From: Cryptomeria japonica
Lineage: Eukaryota; Streptophyta; Pinopsida; Cupressales; Cupressaceae
Reading direction: 5' to 3'
Assembly (NCBI RefSeq): GCF_030272615.1
Contig: NC_081409.1
Location: forward strand, 239,347,832 to 239,411,831
DNA: 64,000 nucleotides
The translations under genes and the position numbers were made by a program. Within the stretch, counting starts at the first letter, position 1. Every line of letters begins with the position of its first letter. Positions 50,659 to 62,500 of this stretch are shown here, one piece after another. The notes beneath the pieces were generated by a model. That model saw only the letters and a program-made list of their open reading frames with translations. It was not told the origin of the DNA and made no database searches.

Positions 50659-51682
50659 CACAGTCTTGATGGTACTCTCCTTCGATGTCTAGAACAAGAT
50701 GAGATAAGAAAGGCCTTGGAAAAGGTACATGAAGGAATTTGTAGAACGCATGCAAGGAGTTCGTCACTAGCCAAGAAACTCCTATGCACTAGATACTACT
50801 AGCCATTTATGGAAAAAGACTCCTACTACTTTGTCAGAAAGTGCAAGAAATGCCAAGTTCATGGAGACCTGATACATGCACCAGCACAGGAGCTGCAACC
50901 AATCACAACACCATGGCCTTTTTGTCAACGGGGTCTTGACCTTGTGGGTAAAATCCATCCATCTTCATCCAATGGTCACAAATTCATTATTACCGCCATC
51001 GAATATTTCACAAAGTGGATCGAAGTTGTTCCACTTACCCAAGTTATCGGCAAGCAGATTGCCTCATTCATCCTCAATTACATCATCTGCCGGTATGGTG
51101 TACCCATGTCCATCATCACAGATAACTGTCTTCCTTTCAAAAATCAGGATGTCCATGAACTCTATGAGAAATTTCACATCCAACACTGCTTTTCCACTCC
51201 TTATTACCCACAAGGCAATGGCTAGGCCGAAGCATCAAAAAAGAACATATTGAGGATCTTAAAGAAGATAGTCAATGATGTCGGTCATGATTGGCACATT
51301 CAATTGAATCTAGCACTATGGGCATATCAAACTAGCATTCGAACCCCTACAAGCGCAACTCCCTACTCATTGGTCTATGGTGCAGAAGCTATTTTACCTA
51401 TTGAGGTCGAGATCCCATCACTATGGGTTTCCTTGCACAATCTCATCGATGATGAAGCATACAGAGTATCTCGTCTCCAAGACTTAGAGCTACTTGATGA
51501 GAAATGACAAGCTGCATACAATCACCTCAAAGCCTATCAGCAGCGCATGAGGAGAAGCTATAATCATCGAGTTAGACCTCGTACATTCAAGGTAGGTGAT
51601 CTTGTTCTTCGAGAAAATCCTCGTAACCAACCCAACCGAGAACATCAAGGAAAGTTTGAATCAAATTAACTGGGTCCATATG
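50659..51682 (+). pseudogene. Nested gypsy integrase
   Basis: The HHCC finger reads VHEGICRTHARS...CKKCQVHG. The core has its aspartates in RGLDLVGKIHPSSSNGHKF and IITDN, and the glutamate after PQGNG (TAG)AEASKK. The C-terminal part contains LALWAYQTSIRTPTSATPYS, EAILPIEVEIPS and the RSYNHRVRPRTFKVGDLVL module, ending near GPYVV, where the truncated LTR begins. Stops at about 50801, 51223, 51505 and 51668 are all in frame. Confidence 0.88.
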
Positions 51683-52067
51683 TTGTCATTTTGGTTTAAA
51701 ACAAATCATCTTAGCATCTATAACATCTAGTATCAACTTTTCATTCATATTTAGAGCAAATACTTTAATCTTGAATCTCTATAAGCATCCATAGTGTAAA
51801 AAGCTACTGAGAGCTACACTATTTTAGAACTTGGAGAGGAGAGGAATAAGGAAGGAGAAACTACCAGCATGGTAGAGAGCATTTGGAGGAGCTTAGTTGC
51901 TTTTTGTAGATTCCTTAGGCTTTCTTTTTGCTTAGTAGTGTCTTTCTTGATATGCTTGCTTAGGATAGTTTTTAATTTATGATTTTCTAACATCTAACAA
52001 TCAACTTCTTGTTGTTTCTTGTTCAGGTGTTTGTTTATCCTAACCTTGTCCTTTTTGCAGAGCATCA
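51683..52067 (+). repeat. Truncated 3' LTR of the nested gypsy
   Basis: The 385 bp here are homologous, without gaps, to 28683-29067 of the 5' LTR, with 12 differences by my count. The first 1047 bp of the LTR and the polypurine tract are deleted. The deletion joins integrase coding sequence to LTR interior at a short TTGTCATTTTGG-like overlap. Confidence 0.9.
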
Positions 52068-52144
52068 GCTTCCATTCTTACTTTCCAAAAAGTATAGTTT
52101 GTTCCAAAAAAGCTCAAAGCCTTGTGAGATCTATCTTGTCCCAT
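52068..52144 (-). pseudogene. Outer copia Gag start codon and first 25 codons
   Basis: An ATG at 52144 (minus) starts MGQDRSHKALSFFGTNYTFW and runs to codon 25, where the gypsy insertion begins. Taking out the gypsy and one GCTTC copy joins it in frame to 27630. FFGTNYTFWKVRME is the hallmark start of plant copia Gag. Confidence 0.85.
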
Positions 52145-52201
52145 CTTGGACCTTCCTCAAGTAGTGAAGATATTTATGAGGAACTTATATTTGATACTAA
52201 T
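52145..52201 (-). other. Outer copia PBS region
   Basis: Directly after the LTR end the minus strand reads ATTAGTATCAAAT, a decayed version of the ATTGGTATCAGAGC initiator-Met primer site, followed by a short leader to the gag ATG. Confidence 0.6.
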
Positions 52202-54058
52202 TGTTAAACACGCCAACTACTAATGGGGGGGGATGAATTAGTATATATCAAAACTTAAATCTTTTAGCACAATACAGACTTAAAAACTCTTAACATATGA
52301 ACAACAAAGAAAGATAAAGCAATGAACACCAATGCACAAGATAACACCAATTTTATGTGGAGAACGAAATGAGGGAAAAACAAAATTAAAGATATCGCAC
52401 AATATATATGAACAATAATTATAGATTTATTTTAAGGCTCACTACCTAAGGAATCACATTGCTCCTTGATGGACTTGCTGAAGGATTTCACTACTTCAAA
52501 GAAAAGGACCTGCTAAAGATATCCACTATCTTAGAGTAGGATAAGTGAAAATATGAATCACAATGAATAAGCTTTCACAATCATAGCCTCCAACAATCTC
52601 TTGAGAATGTAGCTACTCTTGACTCACTACCTCAAGCAACCATTAAGTGATTCAGCTCCAAAAATTTCACCACCCATTTTATTGCACTACTTTTCACATC
52701 TTACCCAATCCACACACTCCACAAGCTTGCAACTGACTTGATCTTCTATATATATCCTCCACAAGCAAATGAAACATCAAATTAGGTTGACCAAAATAGG
52801 AGACAAGCTATGACCCCAACAAGTCAACCTCAAAACATATTGGGGTGAAAATGGTCCAAGCTAGTAGATAGAGTGGACCTAAAATAACTTATTACATCAT
52901 TCCATACAACCCAAAACATCAACCATATTGGTGCACATCTTCCCAAGTCAACAATAGGGTAACATGTAGATGAAACATGTAGCACTTAACCAATCAACCC
53001 AAAAACATAACTTCCAAATGAATCTACACAATGTAGCTCATATTGAGACATAGCAATGCCCAAGAACAACTCATCACAACCTCCAATGCTAACACATACC
53101 CCCAAATGCATAGTGAAAGAAAGAGACTAGGTCCTACCTATCGAATAACCACAAAACACCCCAAAAATACTACAAACAAAATGTGGCACCAAAAAGATCA
53201 ACCATTATCATGCAAACCACATAGAGACATTTCATGATCATTCAAAAACATTCCCATACACTTCTTTCATACTATCATGCCAAAACAATATGGTGCAACC
53301 AACTAGAAAAATATTCTTTTATATCTGAAAGGATAGAAAACACAAGCATGAGATAGGACATTGTCAAACATACTTGTTGTACACTTCATCACCTTAAATA
53401 TGAACTAATACATTGTACAAAGAATATAAGAAAATCCACCAAGCCACAAGAGTAGTTACAACAATGTGGAGAAATACAGAATATTTTTCAGACCAATCTT
53501 GATAATCAATCAAACTACCAACATACTGCATTCAATAGAAAACATCTATAGAACACCAATGACCTGAAAAGATAAGAGTGCAACATCCACAACACATACA
53601 TGATAAAATCCAAACTACAAGAGCATATCTTCAAGGGCGAAGGAATATAGAGCATTCTCCTAGAGAGTCTTCAAAGAAGCTTCTTGCATCTTCATTCTTC
53701 ACCAACTTGCAAAAACCAGAACATCCTTGTAGCACCATTTTTTGACTCAGAAGCAATAAGAGAGATAAAACAACAACTTTTAGTATGCACAAGACCATCA
53801 ACAACATATCCACAACATCACAATGCTTCTAATGCTCATATTAATATTATATCATCATGATAACATCTCTGTTGACAACAAACAAGACATGACATCCAAT
53901 TATGAACTATATTACCATAACATATCATTATTACCATCATAAACATAACAACATCTCTACACACAACTACACATGACAACACGACACTAAGGGCTGATAT
54001 TAATGAGAAAACTATAGTTGCACATGAGACATCAATGCCAACACATCAGTCTCTAACA
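52202..54058 (-). repeat. 5' LTR of the outer copia
   Basis: This is 1857 bp, starting TGTTAGAGACTGATGTG and ending GTTTAACA on the minus strand. It is homologous to the interrupted 3' LTR at 20343-23393. The two have diverged clearly, including indels, so the insertion is old. Confidence 0.88.
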
Positions 54059-54945
54059 TTTAAGACGCAAGCAAGTTTAAAAAAATCAAAGAAACATAGA
54101 GTTGTTGAACCTTAGAATTAGGGTTTTTTAATTTCAAGCTCTATTGAAAATTAACCCCATGGATGTCTGACCTCTGATTCTTGATCAACAATGGAGGGAT
54201 TTGGAAAATCTAAACAATATAGACATTGGGAATTAGAGGTGTGCATTATTCTTAAATAGTCTACGAAAAATGAACAATGGAACCCAATCCCCAACAAAGG
54301 AGTTCAATGTAGAACTTTCATCAAACATCGGGTATTAGACATGCAATTTACATTTGACCTTAAGTTTTGGGAAATTCAACATGGGATCTCATATCCCCAA
54401 TCCCCAAAATAAGTTCCAACTTAGTAATAAGGATTATACTTCAAAGTTTAGATTTGATAAATCTAATTTCACATAATAAATGAAATTGATAAAACATAAC
54501 TCTGAACACCAACCATCAATACACCTTTTAAGGCTTTTCATGCACATGGGCCATTGGACTTCAAGGATGCTCATTTCACATTTCCAAATAGATAGAGAAC
54601 TTCCATACCCCAATCCTTGAATAGTGAAAGATAGTTTCAAGGGAGTCCATTAGACTTTAGGAATTGGGGATACATTTTTCTTAGTAACCAAAACAAATAA
54701 AAATAGGATATGGGATCCCCTACCCTTGACCCTCGATGAAGAATGTTTTAGAATTTGTAGGGATGAAATTTTGAATTGTTGTGATGATGATGTGTTTTTA
54801 TTCCAACACTTCTTAATGTGAATTAATGTTGTTTTGACAATCTTGCCTAATTGGTTGTGATGAAAATACACTTGTTTATTTTCCTAATACAACTCGTTGG
54901 CCTTACAAAGGAAATAATGCTAGAAGAGATGGAGACAATAAAGTT
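54059..54945. other. Right flank of the nested stack, diverged short repeats
   Basis: No gene is supported. Phrases such as AACTTTCATCAAACATCGGG and CCCCAATCCCCAA recur loosely at intervals of about 100 bp and resemble, in reverse complement, the repeats at 62560-63120. Confidence 0.4.
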
Positions 54946-57900
54946 TTAATTGAAGTGAAACAATCCCTCACCAAAGTTGGACTCACCCACTGAGGAGATC
55001 ACCGACACAGTCTTTGGACATATTGACATGAAAGAGTTCTTGAAGAGGGTGAGAGATGAGAACAATATGATTGACTCCTTAAGCCACAATCTTTTGACCT
55101 AGTACTTGCTTGTGCAAGCCTTAAAAGTCTCATTAAAGGATAATCTTTGGACCTTCAAGAGAGGTTGTACTTTCCATCACATTGTATATGGTTGAGAGGG
55201 TATTTAGAAAATATCTTAACAATGAGTATATAGAAACATATATGAAGATTGGGTATGAGTACTACATCAATTTCTCAAATGCCACAAAATACATAAATCA
55301 CATTTTGTTGAATACGACAAGGAAAGTAACTACCAAATTGGTCAAAGTAATCCACAAAAGCATGCTTCATGAAGATTCTAAAGACTAAGTTACTCTACTG
55401 AGTAGAATTGTGGGCTTGCCTAGTGTAAAAGACTTTGATCCTTGGATGTTGTTGTTTATCAAAAAAATATTGACTAAGAAGGAACATGTTGATTGGGGAA
55501 CCATCGTTAGTGATAGCTTGCATGAGCAGCCAATTTTAGTGAAGAAAGATCATAAGTTTTACATGACATCCTATCTTGTGTATCTACTTTTTGCCCAAGC
55601 TACATTCCTAAGGATAGATAGAGTGGGTTATTTGAAGAATCCATAAATGAGAATGTACGAACATTGCCCCAAATTGGCATTGGAGAGGAGTAGAAAGCAA
55701 TATTGTTTGGTGAATGATGGGTTCACATTTGCAATAATCAGGTTATTGGAGGAAGGATTTTCCAAGAGACTCTTTGTGGATATTGTAGTTGAAATAAAGA
55801 AGTTGGGGCATTCTTACATCCATTTCAAGACTTTTACCTACATTAGGGTTGTAGAATGTAACGAGGCACCCATGAAGTTACAAAGATACTATTTTGATAT
55901 AATAGTCTTATTAGAACTTTGTAGGAATATTGGGGAGGCACATAAATTGATTTTAAATAAACAAAAGTCTTGTTTTACCTTCCCCATCAAGATTGGTATA
56001 AATTCATACTTAGATATAAAAAAAGCTAAATCTACAGAGGTGGAAATGGCCACCTACACCATGAATGCCCTATTGGTGACAAGAGATAGGTTTGATCCAA
56101 TTGAAAATATTAGCCCAATTATTAGGGAATTCTACAAGCATGAACCTAATATTGAAGATCATTGGGTTGACTTCATAGATGAATATGAAGTCAAAATCAA
56201 AGACTTATGTAGAATGGACCTAGAATTTTCCAATGTTGTTGCATAGATCACAATTCCCAAAGGCTTTAAAGAATATGGAGAAAGGATTCACCCTACTTAT
56301 AACTCTAGGGAAATATTTAACAACCTATTTTCATTGTTGGTCCCTCAATAACTGAAGCTGCAAATATAGATGAGAGGAAAATCAAGTAGTTGAATGGACC
56401 AAGGAATGGGTCAAGCCCCATATGTCATGTTACCATTTCCCAAAATAAAAGAAATGTCTCCAAAAAAAGAAAAGGAGCCTTCTAAGGTTGGAGGATCATC
56501 CTCCTCTTAAAGGCTTGAAAGACCTACAACTACAAAACCTTCAAGAAGAGGAGGGGTGACTTCAAAAGTTGGTGGATCATCCAAGCCTACTACCCTCAGT
56601 ATAATGCAAGATTAAATGATTATTATAGCTAAAGAGGTGGTACCTCCTAAGTCCAAGGATAAAGGAAAAGAAATGGTGAAGGAGCCCAAGACATATTAGA
56701 GGGTTAGGATAGTAAAGAGGAGACTCAATCTTTAGGATACATTAGAAGCAGAGGAGGAGGAGGAGGAGGAGGAGATCCCTCAAGGAGAAGGAAGAGGGTG
56801 AGAAACTCTATCCTCTCCCTCTCAACAACATGAAAAATTTACTTCTCCTTCCTCTTATCCATTAGAGGATCCAATATGGACACCCAAAAATACAACCACT
56901 CCACCTTAAAAATCACCATCACCCCCTCATAAATCTCCCACTTCACCTCCTAAAGAATCTACCCCCCTCCACCATCACCCCCACATTCATTTATATTAAA
57001 ATATGCCAATATCCCTCAATCCTCCCAAACTAATGAAGAAGAGGTAGCAACTAATAAGGGTATGCCTCATGTGATTAATGTTTAAGATGAGACTAGGGAT
57101 GAGAGAGGAGATGGAGAGAGCGAAGGCCCACCATTTGAGAAGTAGGTGGAAGATTTTGAACAAAAGGATGCCTAGCAGGAAGAGAAACATGAGGAGGAAG
57201 AGTAACAGATAAATAAAGAAGATATCCCTAGAGATAAACAACAAAAACAACAACAACAAAAAGAGGAGAAAAATAAAGAAGATGATGAACAAATATTTGA
57301 AGATCAAGATGCTTCTCTTGAGATTGGAATGGGGTAGCTCATTGTATGGTTAAGTCAAACCATACAAAAGAGACAAATAAAATATAAGGAGCCAAAGGAA
57401 GAAGATTTTTTCATCTTAAATAAAACATTTATAACCACCACAAGTAAGAAGAAGAAAGCTAGAGGGATAGGTTCAATAACAATTGATAAATAGGAGCAGA
57501 GGAAGGCCTAAATCACTATCCATGTGGTGGATAAGCCAAAAGATGATATGAAAAATGAAGACCCTCAAATATAAGATGTTGATTTGGAAGGTCATACAAA
57601 AGTTGAAGAAAAGTAATCACTCCAGCATGATGTGGATACCATCTTGAAGTGCATGCAGAAGGATGAGGAAACAAAAAAGGAATCAAAAGCACAAATTGAT
57701 TAGCTTAAAACCAATGTTAATAAATTGGATGGCCCCATTGATTTAACAACTCCTCTAAGTTTACTAGTAACATTGCCAAAAGATAGCAGGCTCCAAGACC
57801 CCGATGCTTTCCTAGCAGCTACTACAAAATGGAGAGAAGACCTAAAGGTCTTAGGAGAAGAAGTAATAAGAAAGGTTATTAAGGCCTACCATTCTATTAA

Positions 57901-58480
57901 AGATGAACTGAGTTTATTACAAAAAATATTCTCCAAGGAGAATGAGAACACCAAAATAAATAAGAGCGTATTAATGTGGGAGGTTTACGTCCTAGATTTG
58001 TAAAAGATGAAATCCATAAGCCAAGAAGAATTGGTTTAGGAGGCCATACTAGATGATGAAAATAAGGACAAGCCCAAGGAAAGGTTTAAGGGTATTAAGA
58101 TGGTTGTTTCAATATTGAAGAAATTAAAAGATAATTCAATGCATAATCATGATGTTGCTAATAAAGTGGAGCCTTATTATGCTTATTTTGGAAAACCTCT
58201 ATAAAAGTATAGGCACCATCAAAAATAGTTTGAGAATTTGAGGTTAATTTACAAGAGCTATCTACCAAGAAGTTCATTGATGACATGATATAGATCAAAT
58301 CAAGGTTAGAGAGGATGTAGTTTGAACTCATAGATTACAAGAACTTGAAGAAGTTAGAAAAGCTTAACTATTCTCAGACCATCAAGGTAAAATAGACCAA
58401 GACACCAAACTTGGAAGATCTCAATGATATGGTGAATTCCTTTATAGATTATTTTACATATAATAGGTTAAGTGATTTTT
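54946..58480 (+). pseudogene. Long decayed coding region of unknown family
   Basis: An N-terminal part (about 54985-55180, VFGHIDMKEFLKRVRDENN) shifts frame into 55182-56500. There one frame is preserved through in-frame stops at 55386, 55644 and 56244: YEYYINFSNATKYINHILL, then HVDWGTIVSDSLHEQPILVK, YCLVNDGFTFAIIRLLEEGF and IREFYKHEPNIEDHWVDFID. From about 56400 the sequence turns into Lys/Ser/Pro/Glu-rich text, including a Glu run near 56750. A Leu/Lys/Glu-rich, coiled-coil-like end follows at about 57600-58400, with a 92-codon frame at 57725. It looks like one large protein with a globular N-terminal half, a disordered middle and a helical tail. I do not recognise it. It may be a repetitive transposon-associated protein or a captured gene; it is broken in many places. 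Confidence 0.55.
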
Positions 58481-58527
58481 ATCTCATTTTTGTTGACATG
58501 CAAAGTCTTGAGATGCAAAATACTAGT

Positions 58528-59328
58528 TGTTTATGGTGAAAGTGGATAACAACAATAATGAAAGACTAAATGAATTCAACCACAAAACCCTAGCCTAACA
58601 ATAACAAAGATCCACTATAACATATGAAGATTACCTAAGACAATGCAAATCAAATAAAATCACAAATATTATACCATCACATGTCCAATAGGGTTTGAAT
58701 CTCCATCTTCCTATCTCCATTGATCTTGCTTGATATATTTGCTCTCAGATTTTATGTGTGCACAAGAGCTCAACAAAGAATGAAAATGTGGTTGTAAGTA
58801 GACTTGATTGCATATGAAAGTTAGAATGATAGAAGGCTCGATTAGAATGATTAGAACCATTAGAATCATTAGGGTTAATAGTGAAGGAAGAATCTCCTTA
58901 TATAGAAGACACTATAGGAAATGGAGGGATAAGATTGAGAGGTGTAAAAGATAAATGGTCGGTTATGATTAGAGGGTAGGTAAAAGAAATAAGAAAATAA
59001 TGAGAGGGTAGGTAGTGTAGGAATTAAGAGATGAATGACATGTGTCATAGGTGGAAAAGGTTAATGAATTAATTAAATAAATAAAGATTTATTTAATTAA
59101 TAGAGGAAATAGGATCAATTAAATAAATAAGATATTTATTTAATTTAGGAAAAAGGATAATTTAAATAAATAAATGTATTTATTTAAATGAGAAATAATG
59201 CTAGAAGAGGATAAATGAATTAAATAAATAAATAAAGATTTATTTAATTACTAGAAGAATTAGGCTTTAAATAATTAAATAAATAAAGATATTTATTTAA
59301 TTAGATTGGACAATTTTAGGTGTCTACA
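58528..59328 (-). repeat. Solo LTR, minus orientation
   Basis: CTAGT flanks it at 58523-58527 and 59329-59333. On the minus strand it starts TGTAGACACCTAAAATTGTCC and ends CCATAAACA, 801 bp. The first 280 bp are rich in TTTATTTAATT, and a CTATATAAGGAG box lies near 58900. Its start resembles those of the two gypsy LTRs in this window. It interrupts the tail of the unknown coding region. Confidence 0.88.
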
Positions 59329-59333
59329 CTAGT

Positions 59334-59856
59334 GTTTTAGGATGAGATTATAGTTGCAATGCATCATTTTTTTCTACGCATTTTCAATGCCTATGGAGTT
59401 CAAGATGGAGTTATAAGGCCCTATCTTTCTTCTTGACATGATCTACATCAAGAAAAGAGTCAATTAACACTTCAAAAGAAACTTCCATACACCCACTATA
59501 TTAATGTAGAGTTGAGCCCCATTTTTACCTTTTTTGTTTCATGCTTATAACTTGACTACTGTTCTAAAAGTTAAGTCATAGATTTACTTTCATTTAGGAC
59601 TTATTTATTCTATAACTTGATTTTAGTTAGATTTTAACCAAAGATCTAGATGTCCAATTAGCTATGCCCAAAGCCCTAGTTATAGGATTGCAAATTCTAT
59701 TGCAAAAATTATAAAAATTGACCTTAACATTAAAGTTAGGGTTTGGCTATTTTTTCTATCATACACAATAAATATTATACATGATGCAAAGTAGATGCCT
59801 ACTAGATGTGATTTTTTGGATTTCAGTCAAACAATCAAATATTTTAATTGCTGAAA
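59334..59856. other. Spacer, possible tail of the unknown coding region
   Basis: Sequence continues from the site interrupted by the solo LTR, but I can follow no frame for long. Confidence 0.35.
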
Positions 59857-60860
59857 ATGAATGTTCTGATCATTTGGTATTGATTGTTGTGGATTTACTC
59901 ATTGACATGTTGGATAATTTGGTTGGATCTCCATTTGAATACTCGTTCATAGGATTTCGTCTTATTTTTGCACATGGGTATGAAACTCCAATTCTAATGA
60001 AGTTTGAAAAATCTTTAAATTTTCGTGTTTTCCTTAAATGATTGCATCAACACCTGTATTAGTTATGAGAATTTCTAGTTAATGCAATGCTAGTTTTATA
60101 GATTTATTCTCATATTCCAACGTGTCAAAGTAAATTCATGGTTATTATTGTCCGTTAGTTTAAATTTCATTTATAATTCTTGTCACACTATCTCTTTTGA
60201 TATTTGTTTTCAAACACATGTTAGAGTCAAGTTGGTTTTCAAGTAGTAATCAATTTTAAACATGTTTATGAATATTCTCGTGATTGGAAATTTGATATCA
60301 TAAATCTTGCATCTTATTGTATTTGGATAGATTGAACAATTTTACTAATACCTATGAATGTTTCAATCATTTGGTATCAAGATTGTTGTGGATTTACTCA
60401 TTCACATGTTAGATAATTTGGTTGGATCTTCATTTGAATACTCATTCATAGGATTTTGTCTTATTTTTGCACATGGGTATAACACTCCAATTCTAATGAA
60501 GTTTGAAAAATCTTTAAATTTTTTAGTTTTCCAAAATTTTTTGCATCAACACATGTATTAGTTGTGAGAATTTCTAGTTAATGCAATGCTAGTTTTATAG
60601 ATTTATTCTAAAGTTCCAAAGTATTAAAGTAAATTCATGGTTATTATTGTCCTTTCGTTTAGATTTCATTTATAATTCTTGTCACCCTATCTCTTTTAAT
60701 ATTTCTTTTCAAACACATGTTAGAGTAGAGTTGGTTTTCAAGTAGTATTCAATTTTAAATATGCTTATGAATATTCTCATGATTGGAAATTTGATATCAT
60801 GTAAATCTTGCATGTTATTGTATTTGGATAGATTGAACAATTTTACTTTTACCTATAGAC
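59857..60860. repeat. Tandem duplication, two copies of about 500 bp
   Basis: Copy 1 (about 59857-60355) and copy 2 (about 60356-60860) align along their length. For example, ATTGTTGTGGATTTACTCAT is at 59883 and 60382, a period of 499. Both encode a similar short frame (VVDLLI.MLDNLVGS.FEYSFIGF), which I do not recognise. Copies differ by scattered substitutions and small indels. Confidence 0.9.
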
Positions 60861-60891
60861 TTGCGTTAACCAACAAATTCCCCTTGTTTTG

Positions 60892-62500
60892 TTGAACACC
60901 ACCAAATATTGAGAGGGGAGGGTTGGGGGGTGAATCAACATACACTAAAACTTAATTAGATTTAACCTTTTATTGAACATTAATTCCATCTAAGATATCC
61001 ATCAAAGTAAATAACTGAAACTACAAAAGCAACCACACAAGAACACCAATATTTTTATGTGGAAAACTCAAACGAAGGAAAAACCATGGTAAGAACTATC
61101 TCACTATATGATAAACTAATTACAGCACTTAGGCCAAAGGCCAAGGAGCTCATTGCCCCTAAGATAACTTGCAAAGCTAAGGCACACAACCTTAAGGAAA
61201 GATACATAAGAGAATTCCAAACATTAAAGATCACTTCTTTAGGGCAAGATACAATACATCTTATAAAGATACATCAATAGGATTGAATTGTAAGGAATTG
61301 CACCCACTAAATTGTTGATCGACACATTTCACAATTCAAAACATATTAGAAATTATCTTCATCACTTCTATATAACACTTTTGAACCAATGTACTACTTC
61401 ACATATACTTCATACAATATACACAACTTATCTATCTCTCTCCACAATGATTCCACAAGGACACCTTAGGTTGGCCTGATTACCTGAGTAACATATAAAT
61501 ATATAACAGTCGACCAAAAACAAACTCCAATGAAAATTTGGAAGGCAAAATGAGACATGCAAGGTATCACACTATGTTGACACACCTTCCAGTCCATCCT
61601 TAATCATCGACCATGTAGATCCATACGCAACCGCACAAACCACAAATGTTATAGGTCAGGTGCAAAAGATAAAATTGTCATAGTGCACAACTACATTTTT
61701 GCAGAAAATTCAATGCATACCACTAAGAGTACTCACGGATTCCCAAGATAGCATTAAAAAATACCAATAACACTAGATAATCAAACTGCATCAACAAAAT
61801 ACTAGTAGGTATAGGAATGCAACACATTCTTATACATTGACACCTGAACAATCACACTTGACTAAACACCAATTGTGGATCCAAGAAACCAAAACTAAAG
61901 CTTCAAAAACTTCAAGATAAATCCATTTGAAACAACCACAAATAGTCTCCACACATCCACAAGATCACATTGCTACTCCATTTTAACTGCACTATACCAA
62001 ACCGCATCCGAACCAAAGAATATAGCCAATTTTCTCATCAAGATAAATAATTTTGACATCAATCACAACAAGAACTCATATTTGCAACATGTTTAACATC
62101 CATGTCAATTGACTGAGTCATTTCAATGTGGTCAAGACCTAACTATAAAGGAACCTTGGAGTAATTTTATTACTTTTAAAGAAATGTGATTCATCTTGAG
62201 TCACCTGATGTTGACTATGATAACACCACCATCAAAAAATAGGATGATAGAATCATCAACCTCCAATCCATACTAGAGAACACTTTAAAACACTTACAAC
62301 ATACTCAAAAACAAAAACAACAATGGTTGTGTAGGAGCCAACACTGCTCGACTAAACAAAGACACTATCAATTTCTAAGACAAGGAGTAGGACAAGGGAA
62401 TTGTCACCTCTAGTCAACTCAGTAATAGAAAAGTAGATCCTCAACACAAATGCCAACCTATACAAGGGGTTTCCAAATCAGGATACCTCACTCCCCCTCA
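60892..62500 (-). repeat. Copia-type LTR relic, minus orientation
   Basis: TGTTGAACACCACCAAATATTGAGAGGGG followed by GGGGTGAATCAACATACACTAAAACTT mirrors the left end of the outer copia LTRs at 20343 and 52202 (TGTTAAACA...GGGGGGTGAATTAGTAT...AAAACTTAAA). The match fades after about 61300. A purine-rich minus-strand GATTGAGGGGGAGTGAGG near 62485-62510 could be the old polypurine tract. The far border is uncertain. Confidence 0.5.

Larger units (their letters stand above)
27636..52067 (+). mobile_element. Ty3/gypsy (Tat-type) element nested in the outer copia
   Basis: GCTTC flanks the element at 27631-27635 and 52068-52072. In order it has 5' LTR, PBS, long leader, gag, protease, G-patch linker, RT, RNase H, second (archaeal-type) RNase H, integrase and a truncated 3' LTR. 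Two copia elements interrupt it; without them its own length is about 11.75 kb. The second RNase H and the G-patch linker mark the Tat lineage. The 385 bp shared by its LTRs differ at 12 positions by my count (about 3%). About twenty in-frame stops make it inactive. Confidence 0.92.
20343..54058 (-). mobile_element. Outermost Ty1/copia element of the nested stack, minus strand
   Basis: The 5' LTR is at 54058-52202 and the 3' LTR at 23393-20343. Between them, right to left, come the gag start (52144), a 24.4 kb gypsy insertion, the rest of gag, protease, integrase, RT and RNase H, and then the polypurine tract. Flanks are TTTAT on the left (20338-20342) and TTTAA on the right (54059-54063), a 5-bp duplication with one change. 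Subtracting the gypsy (27636-52067) and the solo LTR (21164-22313) with their duplicated sites leaves about 8.1 kb, a normal copia size. Many stops make it inactive. It is the oldest insertion of the stack, because the other four lie in it. Confidence 0.88.

Noticed and set aside
20343-54058. Possible endogenous pararetrovirus in the stack
   Set aside because: All domain orders are those of Ty1/copia (integrase before RT) or Ty3/gypsy (RT before integrase). LTRs, PBS and integrases are present, and no movement-protein-like domain is seen.
56996-57307. Hydrophobic 103-codon minus-strand frame resembling a membrane protein
   Set aside because: It is the antisense of a Lys/Glu-rich low-complexity stretch of the decayed plus-strand coding region, which produces artificial Leu/Phe/Ile runs.
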